Of a stretch of 64,000 nt of DNA, positions 1 through 9,479 are shown one piece after another. Source of the DNA: Euryodendron excelsum (taxonomy: Eukaryota > Streptophyta > Magnoliopsida > Ericales > Pentaphylacaceae); contig CM065377.1 of assembly GCA_033060915.1 (NCBI GenBank), forward strand, positions 36,307,183 through 36,371,182, given 5' to 3'. Position numbers and translations under genes: made by a program. The number at the start of each line of letters is the position of its first letter. Position 1 is the first letter of the stretch. The notes under the pieces were generated by a model that was not told the DNA's origin, ran no database searches, and worked only from the letters and a program-made list of their open reading frames with translations.

Positions 1-330
1 CCATCTTCTCTGTCTCATGTTCAACTCCTTCTATGTGAAAAGGTATTTCAAACTCTTGTGGTTGGTGAAGATCTCACATGTGACTCCAAACAAGTAGTGG
101 CGCCAAATCTTCAAAGCAAACACCACCGCTGTTAATTCGAGATCATGGGTCAGGCAGTTCTTCTCATATGGTCTCAACTGTTTTAAGGCATATGCAATCA
201 CCTTACCGTGTTGCATCAATATGCATCCCAGTCCTCTATGCGAACCATCACTGTAGATGGAAAACCCGTCAGTTCCGATACGCAAGGCTAGAATTGGTGC
301 GGACACCAATCGGTTCTTCAATTCTTGAAA
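1..330 (-). pseudogene. Ty3/gypsy RNase H domain (partial)
   Basis: The minus-strand reading frame shows the RNase HI-like fold of Ty3 elements: an early Asp in a [14 protein letters not shown] context, then [16 protein letters not shown], the [16 protein letters not shown] helix with its catalytic Glu, and a [10 protein letters not shown] segment. RNase H removes the RNA template during reverse transcription in the virus-like particle. The usual DAS signature has drifted to SDG, and the usual 'RRWLE' tail runs off the window edge. A stop and frame change separate it from the RT part just upstream, at about 320-335. Confidence 0.9.
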
Positions 331-1090
331 AAATCATTCCCTCTTCTCATTCCATTCAAATGGTGTGTTCTTTCGGGTAAGCTGTGTCAAAGGAGTTGCA
401 ATCTTAGAGAAGTTCTTCACAAATCTTCGATAATACCCAACTAAGCCTATGAAACTTCTAACTTCGGTTACATTCATCGGCCTCGGCCAATTCACAATGG
501 CTTCAACCTTCGAAGGATCAACGGACACTCCATCCACACTGATGATGTGTCCCAGAAATGCTACACTCGGTAGCCAAAACTCACATTTTTTCAACTTGGC
601 ATACAATCTCCTGTCTCGCAGAGTTTGAAGAAACATCCTCAAGTGGTGCTCATGATCTGCAAGACTCTTAGAATACACCAAGATGTCATCAATAAACACA
701 ATTACAAAATCATCAAGAAAGGGTTTAAAAAACCCGATTCATTAAATCCATGAAAGCGGCAAGTGCATTTGTGACTCCAAACGGCATAACCAAAAACTCA
801 TAATGGCCATATCTAGTTCAGAATGCCGTCTTCTCCACATCACTTGTCCTCACCTTCAGTTGGTGATAACCCGACCTTAGGTCGATTTTCGAGAATACTT
901 GTGCGCCTTGTAGTTAATCAAACAAATCATCCACTCTCTGCAATGGATACTTATTCTTAATGGTGACCTTGTTCAATTCCCAGTAGTCAATGTATAATCT
1001 CATGGTTCCATCTTTCTTTTTCACAAATAACACCGGAGCACCCCATGGTGAAACACTAGGACGGATGAGTCCCTTTTCTAACAAGTCCTA
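331..1090 (-). pseudogene. Ty3/gypsy reverse transcriptase
   Basis: Minus-strand translation gives a gypsy RT. The N-terminal part (about 1090-760) reads as the KKDGTMRL / [17 protein letters not shown] / [13 protein letters not shown] series but is broken by several stops. The active-site FIDD motif lies at 685-696. It is followed by the thumb and connection region, with [20 protein letters not shown] and [19 protein letters not shown] copies the element RNA into cDNA. The run of Ts and As near 720-735 marks a frameshift just after the FIDD region. Stops replace expected Gln and Arg codons, as expected from CpG or cytosine decay. Confidence 0.93.
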
Positions 1091-1770
1091 GAGTTGAACT
1101 TTCAACTCCTTCAACTCTAAAGGGGATATACGGTATGGAGCTTTGGAAATGGTTCTAGTACCCGAATTAAGGTCAATATGGAACTCAATCTCCCGGTCCA
1201 CCAAGGAACTAGGTAACTCATCAGGAAAGACATTGGGAAATTCCCAGACAACATGGATGTCTTCCAAGGGTGGTGGGGAAACATGTGTGTCAAAAACGCT
1301 ACACAAGAATGCATGATTCCCTTTTTGAATTAAATGACGTGCTTGCATAGATGAAATGAGATAAGGTGGAGGCACGACACCAACTTCCTCAAATACAAGT
1401 CCCGAATGGTTAGAAGAATGAAACATGACTCGTTTAAGCTCACAATCAATGATAGCACGGTGAGAGGACAACCAATCCATTCCCAAGATGACGTTAAAGC
1501 CGTGCATTTCTAGGGGGATGAGGTTTACAAACATGGGCACATCGTTTACAAGAATTTCACAAGAATTATAAATCCTATCACATAACATAGAATCTTCGGA
1601 TGGCAACGATACTACCAAAGCATAATCAAGAGGTACTGGAGATGTATAAAAGTATTAAGCAAAGAGATATAAAACAAATGAGTGCGTAAAACCGAAATCA
1701 ATAAGGACGTGTGCAGGTCAACCACAAATAGGAAGTATACCTGACACTACGGAGTCGGTTGCTAGGGTGT
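1088..1770 (-). pseudogene. Ty3/gypsy aspartic protease and PR-RT linker
   Basis: Reading minus from about 1770, the frame runs through a protease-like block. The usual catalytic DSGATHSF is replaced by DFGFTHSF near 1700, so the active-site Ser-Gly context is damaged. A 176-residue open stretch (1618-1088) then contains the protease C-terminal flap NVILGMDWLSSHRAIIDC, a linker, and the RT lead-in FPDELPSSLVDREIEFHIDL. The protease normally cleaves Gag-Pol. The open stretch ends at a stop around 1088 where the RT should continue. Neighbours are Gag upstream and RT downstream, as in Ty3 elements. Confidence 0.88.
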
Positions 1771-2833
1771 TTCTCGGTGTAAGTGAGAAAGCTCGGCCTT
1801 GCCGTGGTTGATTCTCTCTCCTATTGGCCGTAGGTTGCTGAACTGAGGCTGATGCTGACACCCCAGATCCTTGTGCCCTGCTCCTCTTTGGACAGTCCTT
1901 CGCTTGGTGCCCCTCTTGGCCTCACCCATAATAAACTTTGCTCCTATAGTAACATTGCCGTCGATGCTTCTTTTGACAAGTAGGACATATCGGTGCTTCA
2001 TTAGTTATATCACCCCTTCGATTCATAGTGTTTCCCCGTGGGGTAGATGAATTCCCACTAGAAGACCCAGAACTTTGCCGCTTTGAACTTTGCCCTTTGC
2101 TTGGGTCACCTCCCGATCTCTTCTTGTTTTTCTCCCGGTATTGGGACATTTCATTATTTGCCCTTTCAGCAATCGTCGCTCGTTGTACAACCTCTTGATG
2201 GGTCTCTAGTCGTAGTATGTCCACCTTGTTGTGAATGTTCCATCGCAATCCTGTCTCAAACTTCCTCGCCTTGCGAGTCTCCGATGACACAATATGCAGG
2301 GCATATCGTGATAGCTCCATGAATTTGGCATTGTACTCGGCCATAGTCATATTCCCTTGTGTCAAACCAAGGAATTCTGTAGTCTTCTAATCTCTGATAG
2401 TCTCAGGAAAGTATTCCTCATTGAACACCTCCAGAAACCTAGGCCACAACCATAGTGGCTCCGCTGCTTTCTTCAATTTTCACCAAACAAGTGCAACTCC
2501 TTCAAAGGTAAAGGTGGCAAAGGTCACTTTCTGTTCATCTGTGCAAGGCAGAACTTCGAACACTCTTTCAATTCCCAAAAGCCTAGACTCCATGGCCATT
2601 GGGTTGGGAGTCCCCTGAAAAGTTGGGGGCTTCAATTGTTGAAACTGCTTAATGGTAGTACATGCCACTACCACTCCTCTTGGCGCCCGCGCTGCCGGCT
2701 GTTCCCGCGCATTGGTGGTGTTGCTATGGGTATCCTAGACCATTTGAACAAGTCCAGCTAAGATCCTTTCTATGTGATCAAATCGGTCTTCGGGATCTTG
2801 GGCCCCTCTACGACCACCTCTTCTTGGCGGCAT
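1771..2833 (-). pseudogene. Ty3/gypsy Gag with zinc knuckle
   Basis: A plausible start ATG lies at 2833 on the minus strand (MPPRRGGRRGAQDPEDRF), with an in-frame stop soon after. Recognisable Gag segments follow. One is a capsid lead LKPPTFQGTPNPMAMESRLL near 2600. Another is the MTMAEYNAKFMELSRYA helix at about 2345, then a basic Ser/Gly-rich stretch. The CPTCQKKHRRQCY pre-knuckle is near 1990, and a CCHC-type knuckle, partly decayed, reaches to about 1900. Gag forms the virus-like particle. The frame is interrupted at least at about 2720 and 2380. It is the first ORF downstream of the PBS, as expected. Confidence 0.87.
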
Positions 2834-3007
2834 GGTTAACTATATGCGCACAACAAAACATTTAGCATTTAACATAAACACTACATATATTACACCTTGG
2901 CATGCCATTATACATGCAGCATACACATACATATACGTATAGCACATACCCAAGTTCAATCTAGAATCCTATCTAGACATGACTCAATCCTACGGAGTCA
3001 ACCTATA

Positions 3008-3019
3008 GCTCTGATACCA
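3008..3019 (-). other. Primer-binding site, initiator tRNA-Met (Ty3/gypsy)
   Basis: The minus strand reads TGGTATCAGAGC, the classic 12-nt complement to the plant initiator tRNA-Met 3' end. It begins 3 nt inside the LTR edge at 3023. It primes minus-strand cDNA synthesis. It also fixes the orientation of the element and the inner boundary of its 5' LTR. Confidence 0.93.
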
Positions 3020-4724
3020 CGCTGTCACACCCCATAACCCGTCCTATACGGATTTGGGGTACAGGACCGGCCAGTAACAAGGCTACCCAAGGCCACATTA
3101 CATAAATTGGTTGATCACCTGTGCATAATCATTTAGAATGATGCATAATTGCAGAAAATAGAACTTTTGACAACTTGAAAACATAATCTGTGTCATACAT
3201 GGTAGAGCTGTGCCTAATCTAAAACATAACATACATAAGGACTAAATCAAGGTCTACCAAAGTTATAGCATTATATCATTACAAAACATTGGGTCCAGCC
3301 CTCAAATATTACACAAAACATAGGCCCGTGAGCCATAGCTCAAAATCCACATATGGCCTCGCTCTAAGGCCTCTCGGATTGGCTTCCTAAAAATCATTTA
3401 GAAAAACGTAAGCTAATGCTTAGTGAATAACAATGATGCATGAGCATGAAAATATTATGGACTAGCAGTTACGTCTAATGTATAAAATAATAGATAAACA
3501 TTTATATATGTAAAGCGTGAACTTGAAATGTGTCAGCATAGGTTCAAAATCATAGATAGCATATTGCAGCATACTAATCATATTACAGCATACTATCGCT
3601 TCAAAACATGGTATCATAAAAGAGAGATGCGACATATCTTTGCTCATGATAAAACTTAACATAACTTGTCATAAACATTTGAACATGTCATCGTTCTCGT
3701 TCTAAAACATAAGTGTGCTACAACCCGACATCAGAGCTGTGCTCCACATCAGTAACCTTAAAGGTCACAAATAAGGCTCTTTAGGCCGTGGGACGTTTCC
3801 CGAATATGACGATAGTTTATTTCACATCCCCTATCGTAGCACCATCGTTGCTAGTTTAAGGTCTTGCCACGAAAGACCTCGAGTTGGTACCATACATTGA
3901 AAAAGGTCTTGCATCTCTTTCTTATAAGCATTTTAGTCCATGAGTTTCATATCATAACACAATATAACTTGCATGCCTTTAAAACTATGACATCTATAAT
4001 TGAATATAACATTGATACATTGAAAACATATGTAAAACATTATATGATATGGTTTAAACTTAAAACAGTTGGAAAGTAGTAGAATTTACTCATTTACTCA
4101 TGGCATAATGTTACTCACCTTTCTCTGACAAGGCAGGTGATAAACAAGGTATTCCTACACAAATGCATGTAGAAGTAAAGAAACATCAATACAAGACTCT
4201 AAGGCAAAGCAATAACACATAAGTCGAGACTAAGCACACAAACCCCCTGACCCCGACTCAACAACACCTCATTCTTACAATGGGAGAGCGAGGCTAAACT
4301 CTAGGACAAAGCCCCAATGTAAAATAAGAACATTAAGTTGAGGTTTGAATATGAAAGTTAAAATGTCGACTCCTTCATCAAATCCCAACCACCTCTCAAA
4401 GATGAGTTCACATCCAAAGCTAGATCCATTTGAAATTAGGCTTAAAGGCCTTTATTTTGATAGGTCATGGGCCAAAAACACATTTCGGGTGAAGAAGTTA
4501 TGCCTCACGGAAGGTGGACTAAAATTTTGGAAAACATTGTTGTTGTCATGGATTTTGGGTCAACTTTAAACTTCCATAACTATCAATCTATAATTAATTA
4601 CAGAACAAACTTTATATGGATAAAAATTTCTATGACTCTAATTTCTAATACTTTAAACGGTGCATCAATCCGAGTTTTGTAAAGAAAGTTATGCCTATTT
4701 TACTAAACAGTGTTGAAACTGGCA

Positions 4725-4925
4725 GACGGTTCGAACGCCCAACCGGGCCGTTCGAACGCCAGGCCAAAAATAACCTAGCCGTTTGAACACCAAAAATGGT
4801 CGTTTGAACCGCAGGCAAAAATGGAAAGACACCCTCTCGGGTCGTTCGAACACTAGGCCAATTGAAAAACTCTGCTCTCGGGCCGTTCGAACGGCCTTGT
4901 CGAGCGTTCGAACACCTCTTTTTGC
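4725..4925. repeat. Cluster of TTCGAA-centred palindromes in gypsy LTR
   Basis: At least five copies of GTTCGAAC, and decayed GTTTGAAC forms, occur at roughly 25-60-bp spacing inside a degenerate tandem repeat. One copy, at 4881-4896, is a perfect 16-bp palindrome, GGCCGTTCGAACGGCC. The solo LTR of the same family has the same cluster at about 17325-17545. Confidence 0.8.
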
Positions 4926-5426
4926 GCAGCAACGATTCTCAACCCAAAACTCTCCCAAAACCCCTCAAAACACAACCAAACCTTCCCAACACTCTTAGGG
5001 CTTAAAGATTAGCCCACAAGGATGACAATAACTCAAAATAGGGGTGGAAGAACAATTAAATCAAAGGGATCTAACGAAGAAATCAAATCCCTAACATTTC
5101 ACATATTTGGGGATTCTTCAAACCACCACTTCCTAACAATGAGTTTCAAACTTTCAAAATCATGCGAATGTGACCTAAGGGATCCCCCAAACTCAATGAT
5201 AACACTCCAACATGCATATATATAAATACCCAAGAAAATCACACAAGATAGATCCATACACATATATAATTGTAAAGGGAGAAATGGAACCTTACCTTCT
5301 TTAAGCTTAGTGAAGCCTTCAAGGGCTCAATCTCTTCCTTCAAGCCATTCTTCCCTCAATCTCCCCTTCCTTCTTCCCTTTCTCTCTTTTTCCCTCTCCC
5401 AATCGGTTTTGGTGAGAGTTGTGTAT

Positions 5427-5447
5427 ATGTGTGTGTGTGTGTGTGTT
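5427..5447. repeat. GT microsatellite
   Basis: A run of about nine GT dinucleotides lies inside the gypsy LTR. The solo LTR of the same family has a CA run at the equivalent inverted position (about 16816-16835), so the microsatellite belongs to the family. Confidence 0.85.
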
Positions 5448-5626
5448 TTGTGTTTTAAGAAGACACACATGGGAAATAATCCCATGTGTCTCACACCTCC
5501 AACACAAGCTACAACACAAGTTCTTATTGGTCAATTTTGACCCAAAAGAAGAAATAATTAACATCAAATATTGCATAAACTAGAAATTCTCATTAATATG
5601 ATTAAATAGAGGTTTGAGATATCACA

Positions 5627-6668
5627 GAAGCATTGGAGGTTCCATCCTTTTTCTTGACCCATTGATTCGTTTCTTCATTTTTCTCATATCTCATGCTCTT
5701 CAAGGTGGATTCATTGATTCCATCTTGTCTTTCTTTTACCTCCTCTGCATTCTCACCAGTGAGCATAACTCCAAAATTCTTAAAGATCTTGGTGAGAGCC
5801 ATACCATATGGTAGGCCACTAGTTTTGTGAATTAAGGTTACAAGCATCTTGTCTAGTATAATGGAGGTCATTTGGGGCTTTTTATCCTTACTAGCATAGC
5901 ACCAAAGCAAAAGAATTCAGTTTCAGAGACATAATCATACCTGCCACTTCTTGGAGCTAGGCAGTTATTAAGAAAATGATCCACCAATTTGAGCTCTAGA
6001 GAAAGTTCATAAGATGTTATGGTCTTCTTCTTCTTGCTACGCAGTGCCTTACCCAAAATTACAGACAATACTTCTCAAAGAATCTCTGGTCGAGTCTCAA
6101 TTTCTTCCCTCGGTAAGCTAAAAATTTTCTCAAGAATTTTTCTAGAAACCTTTATCTTAACTCCCTTCACAAAACTTGTCATTCTACTGGGGTCCTTCCT
6201 TGATGGTTTAAGATTGGCACAAAAATGCATAACCAATTATGGGTACAATTTCTCCTTAAGATTGGCCATTTCGAACCATCCCAAATATGAGAATTTTTCT
6301 TCAAAGCTTATTCCTATTTCTTTAAAGAAATCGAAATCAAAGAATCTATCCTTGATAACCTTTTTAGTACAGAAGGAGGTTTCATAACTTTCCTTTAGAG
6401 ATACTCGATTGAAGTTGGGATCGTTCTCCAAAACATCAGACACTGATTTCATTTCTACCATGCCCTTTTCTTTGGCATCTTTCTTCCCCTTTTTCGATTT
6501 TTCCACCATCTTGCTAGATTCCTTCTTTTCCTTCCTGGTTTTCCTCTTGTTCCCTTGATCAACCACAAGAGATTTTGTTGCTACTTCTTTAGTGGCTGGA
6601 TCATGAGAAATCACAACCATTCTTTCTATTTTAGTAACTACTGATGATTCATGAGAGGATTCAGACAA
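5627..6668 (-). pseudogene. Extra 3' ORF of copia-1 (env-position, putative plant transposon protein-like)
   Basis: Three overlapping minus-strand open stretches form one protein. The N-terminus (6668) is Ser/Lys-rich with a basic KKGKKDAKEK stretch. A globular domain follows, with SFCTKKVIKDRFFDFDFFK, FSYLGWFEMANLKEKLYP, VSETEFFCFGAMLVR and SGLPYGMALTKIFKNFGV. These resemble the 'putative plant transposon protein' domain often found beside copia pol; I recognise the pattern but have run no search. The tail is charged. It sits downstream of pol where SIRE-type elements carry an env-like ORF, and a related ORF sits at the same place in copia-2. No clear transmembrane segment is visible, so an envelope role is unsupported. 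The gypsy insertion at 5626 truncates it. Confidence 0.68.
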
Positions 6669-7078
6669 TTTAAAGTATGGAGCAATTGTATGGAGATGGT
6701 TTTACAGATTTGGAAAATAGAGGGAACGGTTAATTTAGAATTTTGAGAGTGTAAAATGAAAGTTTGGGTCGACAATTTAAGGTTTTAGGTATTTATAGGT
6801 AGTGGTAAGTCGGATGCAAGTATGCAGTGATGCTGACACTTTTGACATGTGCTACCAATGTGTAGTGATCACATAAAGACCCAAGTAAATATTTTGCGAT
6901 TACTGTCACTAGATAATATTGATGACACCCAAGTTTACATAAAGAACAAGTTCAGTTCACATTGTCAATACTCTCAATGATTGAAAACACTTAGAATAGA
7001 ATGATCCTTAATTTGAAAGAGAAAAATACTTTAAAGAAAAAATATCATAACAACACTAAATAGAATTACATATATCAA
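6669..7078 (-). other. Copia-1 spacer between pol and extra ORF
   Basis: About 410 bp of AT-rich sequence lies between the end of pol (beyond the solo LTR insertion) and the start of the extra ORF. I see no coding frame or structured RNA. A comparable spacer exists in copia-2 (about 56525-56980). The last five bases, ATCAA (7074-7078), are the target-site copy for the 7079-12183 LTR. Confidence 0.6.
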
Positions 7079-7316
7079 TGTAAGCACCCCATTTTTGACC
7101 GCTTGGCAGTCTACACTCCGTCCAGACTTGTTTTCAAGTCATTTTGGGCATATTCCAATCGAAACCAATCCTCTAGGTCCAAATTCCGTCTTTCCATCGC
7201 TTCGCGGGCCTGTCAGGCCCAAATAGAGGCAAAATGACCAAAATGCCCTTAGGGGGCATTGTCCTTTCTTATTCCAATTCCAGTCCCTCTCTCGAGACAA
7301 TTTATTCCTCGAGACG

Positions 7317-7658
7317 GTCCGAGTAGCAAAACTACTCACAAAACCGTTAGAGTAGCAGAAATACTCACAGAACCGTTAGAGTAGCGGAAATACTCACACA
7401 GCCGTTAGAGTAGCGAAAATACTCACAGAACCGTTAGAGTAGCGGAAATACTCACAGAACCGTTAGAGTAGCGAAAATACTCACAGAACCGTTAGAGTAG
7501 CGGAAGTACTCACAAAGCCGTTAGAGTAGCGAAAATACTCACAGAACCGTTAGAGTAGCGGAAATACTTACAGAACCGTTAGAGTAGCGGAAGTACTCAC
7601 AGAACCGTTAGAGTAGCGAAAATACTCACACCGTTAGAGTGACGGAAACACTCAAAAC
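7317..7658 (+). repeat. 29-bp tandem array in U3 of LTR A1
   Basis: Twelve units have a consensus of the form CCGTTAGAG-TAGCGGAAATACTCACAGAA, with units spaced 29 bp apart. Each unit holds an inverted repeat, GAGTA..TACTC, around a 7-nt loop. The last unit has GAGTG..CACTC instead, and the first extends to GAGTAG..CTACTC-like ends. Related arrays lie at 48460-49124 and, shorter, near 62030-62130 and 46805-47010. Confidence 0.93.
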
Positions 7659-7745
7659 CTAGGTCAACACCAGTGGCTGTTAGCCCACTTCGGTGAAAAA
7701 TGACCAAACTACCCTTAGGACCTTTTCCGAGACTTTTCGGTCAAG

Positions 7746-8373
7746 ATGACCATTTTGCCCCTAGGCATCTGGATGCCCCGGGAACCACACCGGCTTTGAG
7801 TATCAAACTGGTAATGTCCCAAGAATACTTTTTATAGTATTCTCAACCTTCCTTTACCTTTCTGGATCATTCCGAGTCAGTTCCGGCCAACCCGGTACAA
7901 AATGACCGTTTTGCCCCTAGAGGGCCGGTCTCCTTCTTCGACCACACCGGCTCTGGGTATCAAACCGGTAAGGTCCCGAGAATACTTTTTATAGTGTTCT
8001 CAACCTTCCTTTACCTTTCCGGATCATTCCGAGTCAGTTCTGGCAAACCCGGTACAAAATGACCATTTTGCCCCTGGTGGGTCGGTCTCCATTTCCGACC
8101 ACTCCGGTCCTGGGAATCAAACCGGCAACCTCTGGAAACATTCTAAATAATGTTTCCAGATCCCAAGTCTTCTTCCGGGATAGTTTGAGTCTGTCCCGGC
8201 AGTTTTCTGGTCCGGTTGACCGTTTTGCCCCTAAAGGCTCGATCAACCTTTCCGACACATCTTATCCTCACTTTTCAAGTCAAATACCTCCAGGACACTA
8301 TTTTAAGTGTTCCTGCTTCTTTCCGGCCTTCCGGGTCACTCCCGGCTCCTTCAAATCATTCTCGGACTTTCCG
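7746..8373 (+). repeat. 157-bp tandem repeat, four units, in U3 of LTR A1
   Basis: The motif TGACC(A/G)TTTTGCCCCT recurs at 7746, 7903, 8060 and 8217, exactly 157 bp apart each time. Each unit also carries a CACACCGGCTCTGGGTATCAA-like block and a TTCTCAACCTTCC or GTTTCCAGATCC block. Family copy A2 has five units at 49215-49842 with 156-157-bp spacing. Confidence 0.92.
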
Positions 8374-8583
8374 GAGTCACTCGTAGTGAAGCCAGGCTAA
8401 AGTTTACATGGTAGTCACTAGTACAGGCGCCCAAATCTAGTCAAAGATGCGTTGCTTGCCGACCTTAAATCTTTCCTAATTGGCTGGCGCCACTAGTAGT
8501 GGTGCCAAGCCAAAAAATGGTCTGGCGCCAGTGTAGAATTTGGCCTGGCGCCACTACAAAAGGCGCCAGGTTTGTCTTCCCTC

Positions 8584-8591
8584 TACAAATA
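8584..8591 (+). promoter_or_regulatory. LTR TATA-box position (TACAAATA), A1
   Basis: The sequence CTCTACAAATACAGAG occupies the place where related LTRs have CTATAAATACAGAG (50224, 36162 and 23112). Here the second T of TATA has become C. It marks the U3/R region, with transcription expected to start about 30 bp downstream. Confidence 0.6.
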
Positions 8592-8676
8592 CAGAGCCTC
8601 GTTCAACGTGAAAGGGGGTCTGCAAACTTAACCTAGAAATCACACAATTCGATATACAGAGCTCGATCACCTCCAA

Positions 8677-8750
8677 AAACCCTAGTTTCCTTAGGTTCTC
8701 CAAACCCTAGCCACCCTATTCTAAACCCTAGCCATCATACACAAACCCTA
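8677..8750 (+). promoter_or_regulatory. Four telo-box motifs (AAACCCTA) in LTR leader
   Basis: Perfect AAACCCTA copies start at 8677, 8702, 8723 and 8743, about 90-165 bp downstream of the TATA position. They are not a telomeric tandem array. Similar clusters recur in the other Ogre-type LTRs (about 23200-23260, 36250-36310, 47900-47970 and 50310-50395, and inverted at 60960-61025). Confidence 0.75.
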
Positions 8751-9327
8751 GCCTCCTATACACTTACACACTCCCCAATATACTCATACACTAGCCTTCA
8801 ACCACCTTTTGAAGACTGGAGAAGCTGCAACCCAAAGCTTGAAGATAACTCTTGAAGACAAAAGACGAAGATCAAGACCGAAGACCGAAGACTGCACAGC
8901 GCGGAAAATAAACAAGATACAAGGTAGGCTCCCTCTTTAATTTTCCGTACTTCCCCCCTCTCTTCTCTCTCCAACCCACTTGGGTTTTCTCTATTTTAAT
9001 CCCCCATCTCTTTCCCCCCCTTTCTTTGCATGCTTGAAACAAGGGAATTCCCGGTCCATGTGTAGGATTGGGCTATTGGAGAGTCACCGTGTCGGGGGCT
9101 TTCTTCTAGTCTAACCAAAGACCACGTGGGTCCGGCCCCCTTGATTATGTGATGAAGCCTTAACCTTGTGTGTTCACGACCCCAAATTGTATTATGCATA
9201 TCATAGTCTTGCATCTTCCAAAATTTGTTTTCAAAAAGTTTTTTTCAAAAATCGTTTTCAAACTTGTTTTCAAAATTGCATCAAAATCTCTTTTTCAAAA
9301 ACTTGTTTTCAAAACCACAATTCTAGG

Positions 9328-9358
9328 GTGATTCTAGCCTTTCCGTGGCTAGGGTTGC
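9328..9358 (+). other. Leader hairpin H1 in LTR A1
   Basis: GTGATTCTAGCC, a 7-nt loop, then GGCTAGGGTTGC. All 12 positions can pair in RNA if G-U wobbles are allowed (four of them). It lies about 740 bp downstream of the TATA position and is followed by the conserved CTTTAGGAAAGT. Equivalent hairpins occur in the other family copies. Confidence 0.7.
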
Positions 9359-9432
9359 TTTAGGAAAGTCTTATATTAAAAGTGGCATTTTGGTCTATAT
9401 TTTCAAACCTTTGTTTTCAAAACCACTTTCTT

Positions 9433-9469
9433 AAAGTGGTTCTAGCCCTCTTATGGCTAGAATTGCTTT
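9433..9469 (+). other. Leader hairpin H2 in LTR A1
   Basis: AAAGTGGTTCTAGCC, loop CTCTTAT, then GGCTAGAATTGCTTT: 15 of 15 positions pair in RNA with three G-U wobbles. Homologous positions in other LTRs carry different sequences that still pair (36981-37017, 60235-60271 inverted, 45667-45707 inverted), which suggests selection for the stem. Confidence 0.75.
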
Positions 9470-9479
9470 AGGAAAGTGA

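Larger units (their letters stand above)
1..5626 (-). mobile_element. Ty3/gypsy LTR retrotransposon, 5' part (3' end outside window)
   Basis: Read on the minus strand, the order is LTR (5626-3023), PBS for initiator tRNA-Met, Gag with zinc knuckle, aspartic protease, reverse transcriptase, then RNase H running off at position 1. RT before RNase H with no integrase in between fits Ty3/gypsy. The RT sequence and the long LTR suggest a Tekay/Del-type chromovirus, but the integrase and chromodomain that would decide this are outside the window. The coding region has many stops and frameshifts, so this copy is dead. It interrupts copia-1; the right-hand target-site copy should be GAAGC at 5627-5631, with its partner outside the window. 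Confidence 0.93.
3023..5626 (-). repeat. 5' LTR of the Ty3/gypsy element (2604 bp)
   Basis: The LTR runs from TGTCACACC (3023) to GATATCACA (5626), with TG..CA ends on both strands. Its whole length is recognisable, inverted, in the solo LTR at 16638-20123, which confirms both edges. The two differ mainly by a tandem array present only in the solo copy. Internal marks are a cluster of CGTTCGAACG palindromes (4725-4925), a GT microsatellite (about 5429-5446) and an AT-rich TATATATAAATA stretch near 5214-5227. No protein-coding frame is supported. Confidence 0.93.

Noticed and set aside
5340..5576. Open frame over the GT microsatellite
   Set aside because: It encodes simple His/Thr repeats from the microsatellite inside an LTR.
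7317..7658. CRISPR-like array of 29-bp repeats
   Set aside because: There are no unique spacers between units; it is a plain tandem repeat within a plant LTR, and a plant nuclear context excludes CRISPR.
8059..8400. 113-residue open frame present in three LTR copies (also 49684-50025 and inverted 61310-61651)
   Set aside because: It spans the 157-bp repeat, whose length is not a multiple of three. The copies are near-identical family members, so openness is not evidence of selection. It lies in U3 upstream of the TATA box.
8677..8750. Interstitial telomeric repeat
   Set aside because: AAACCCTA motifs are separated by unrelated sequence and conserved as LTR leader elements, not tandem TTTAGGG arrays.
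8996..9214. Minus-strand 72-residue frame repeated at 50636-50854
   Set aside because: Both are the same piece of near-identical LTRs. No domain is visible, and the inverted copy at 60408-60638 carries frame differences.
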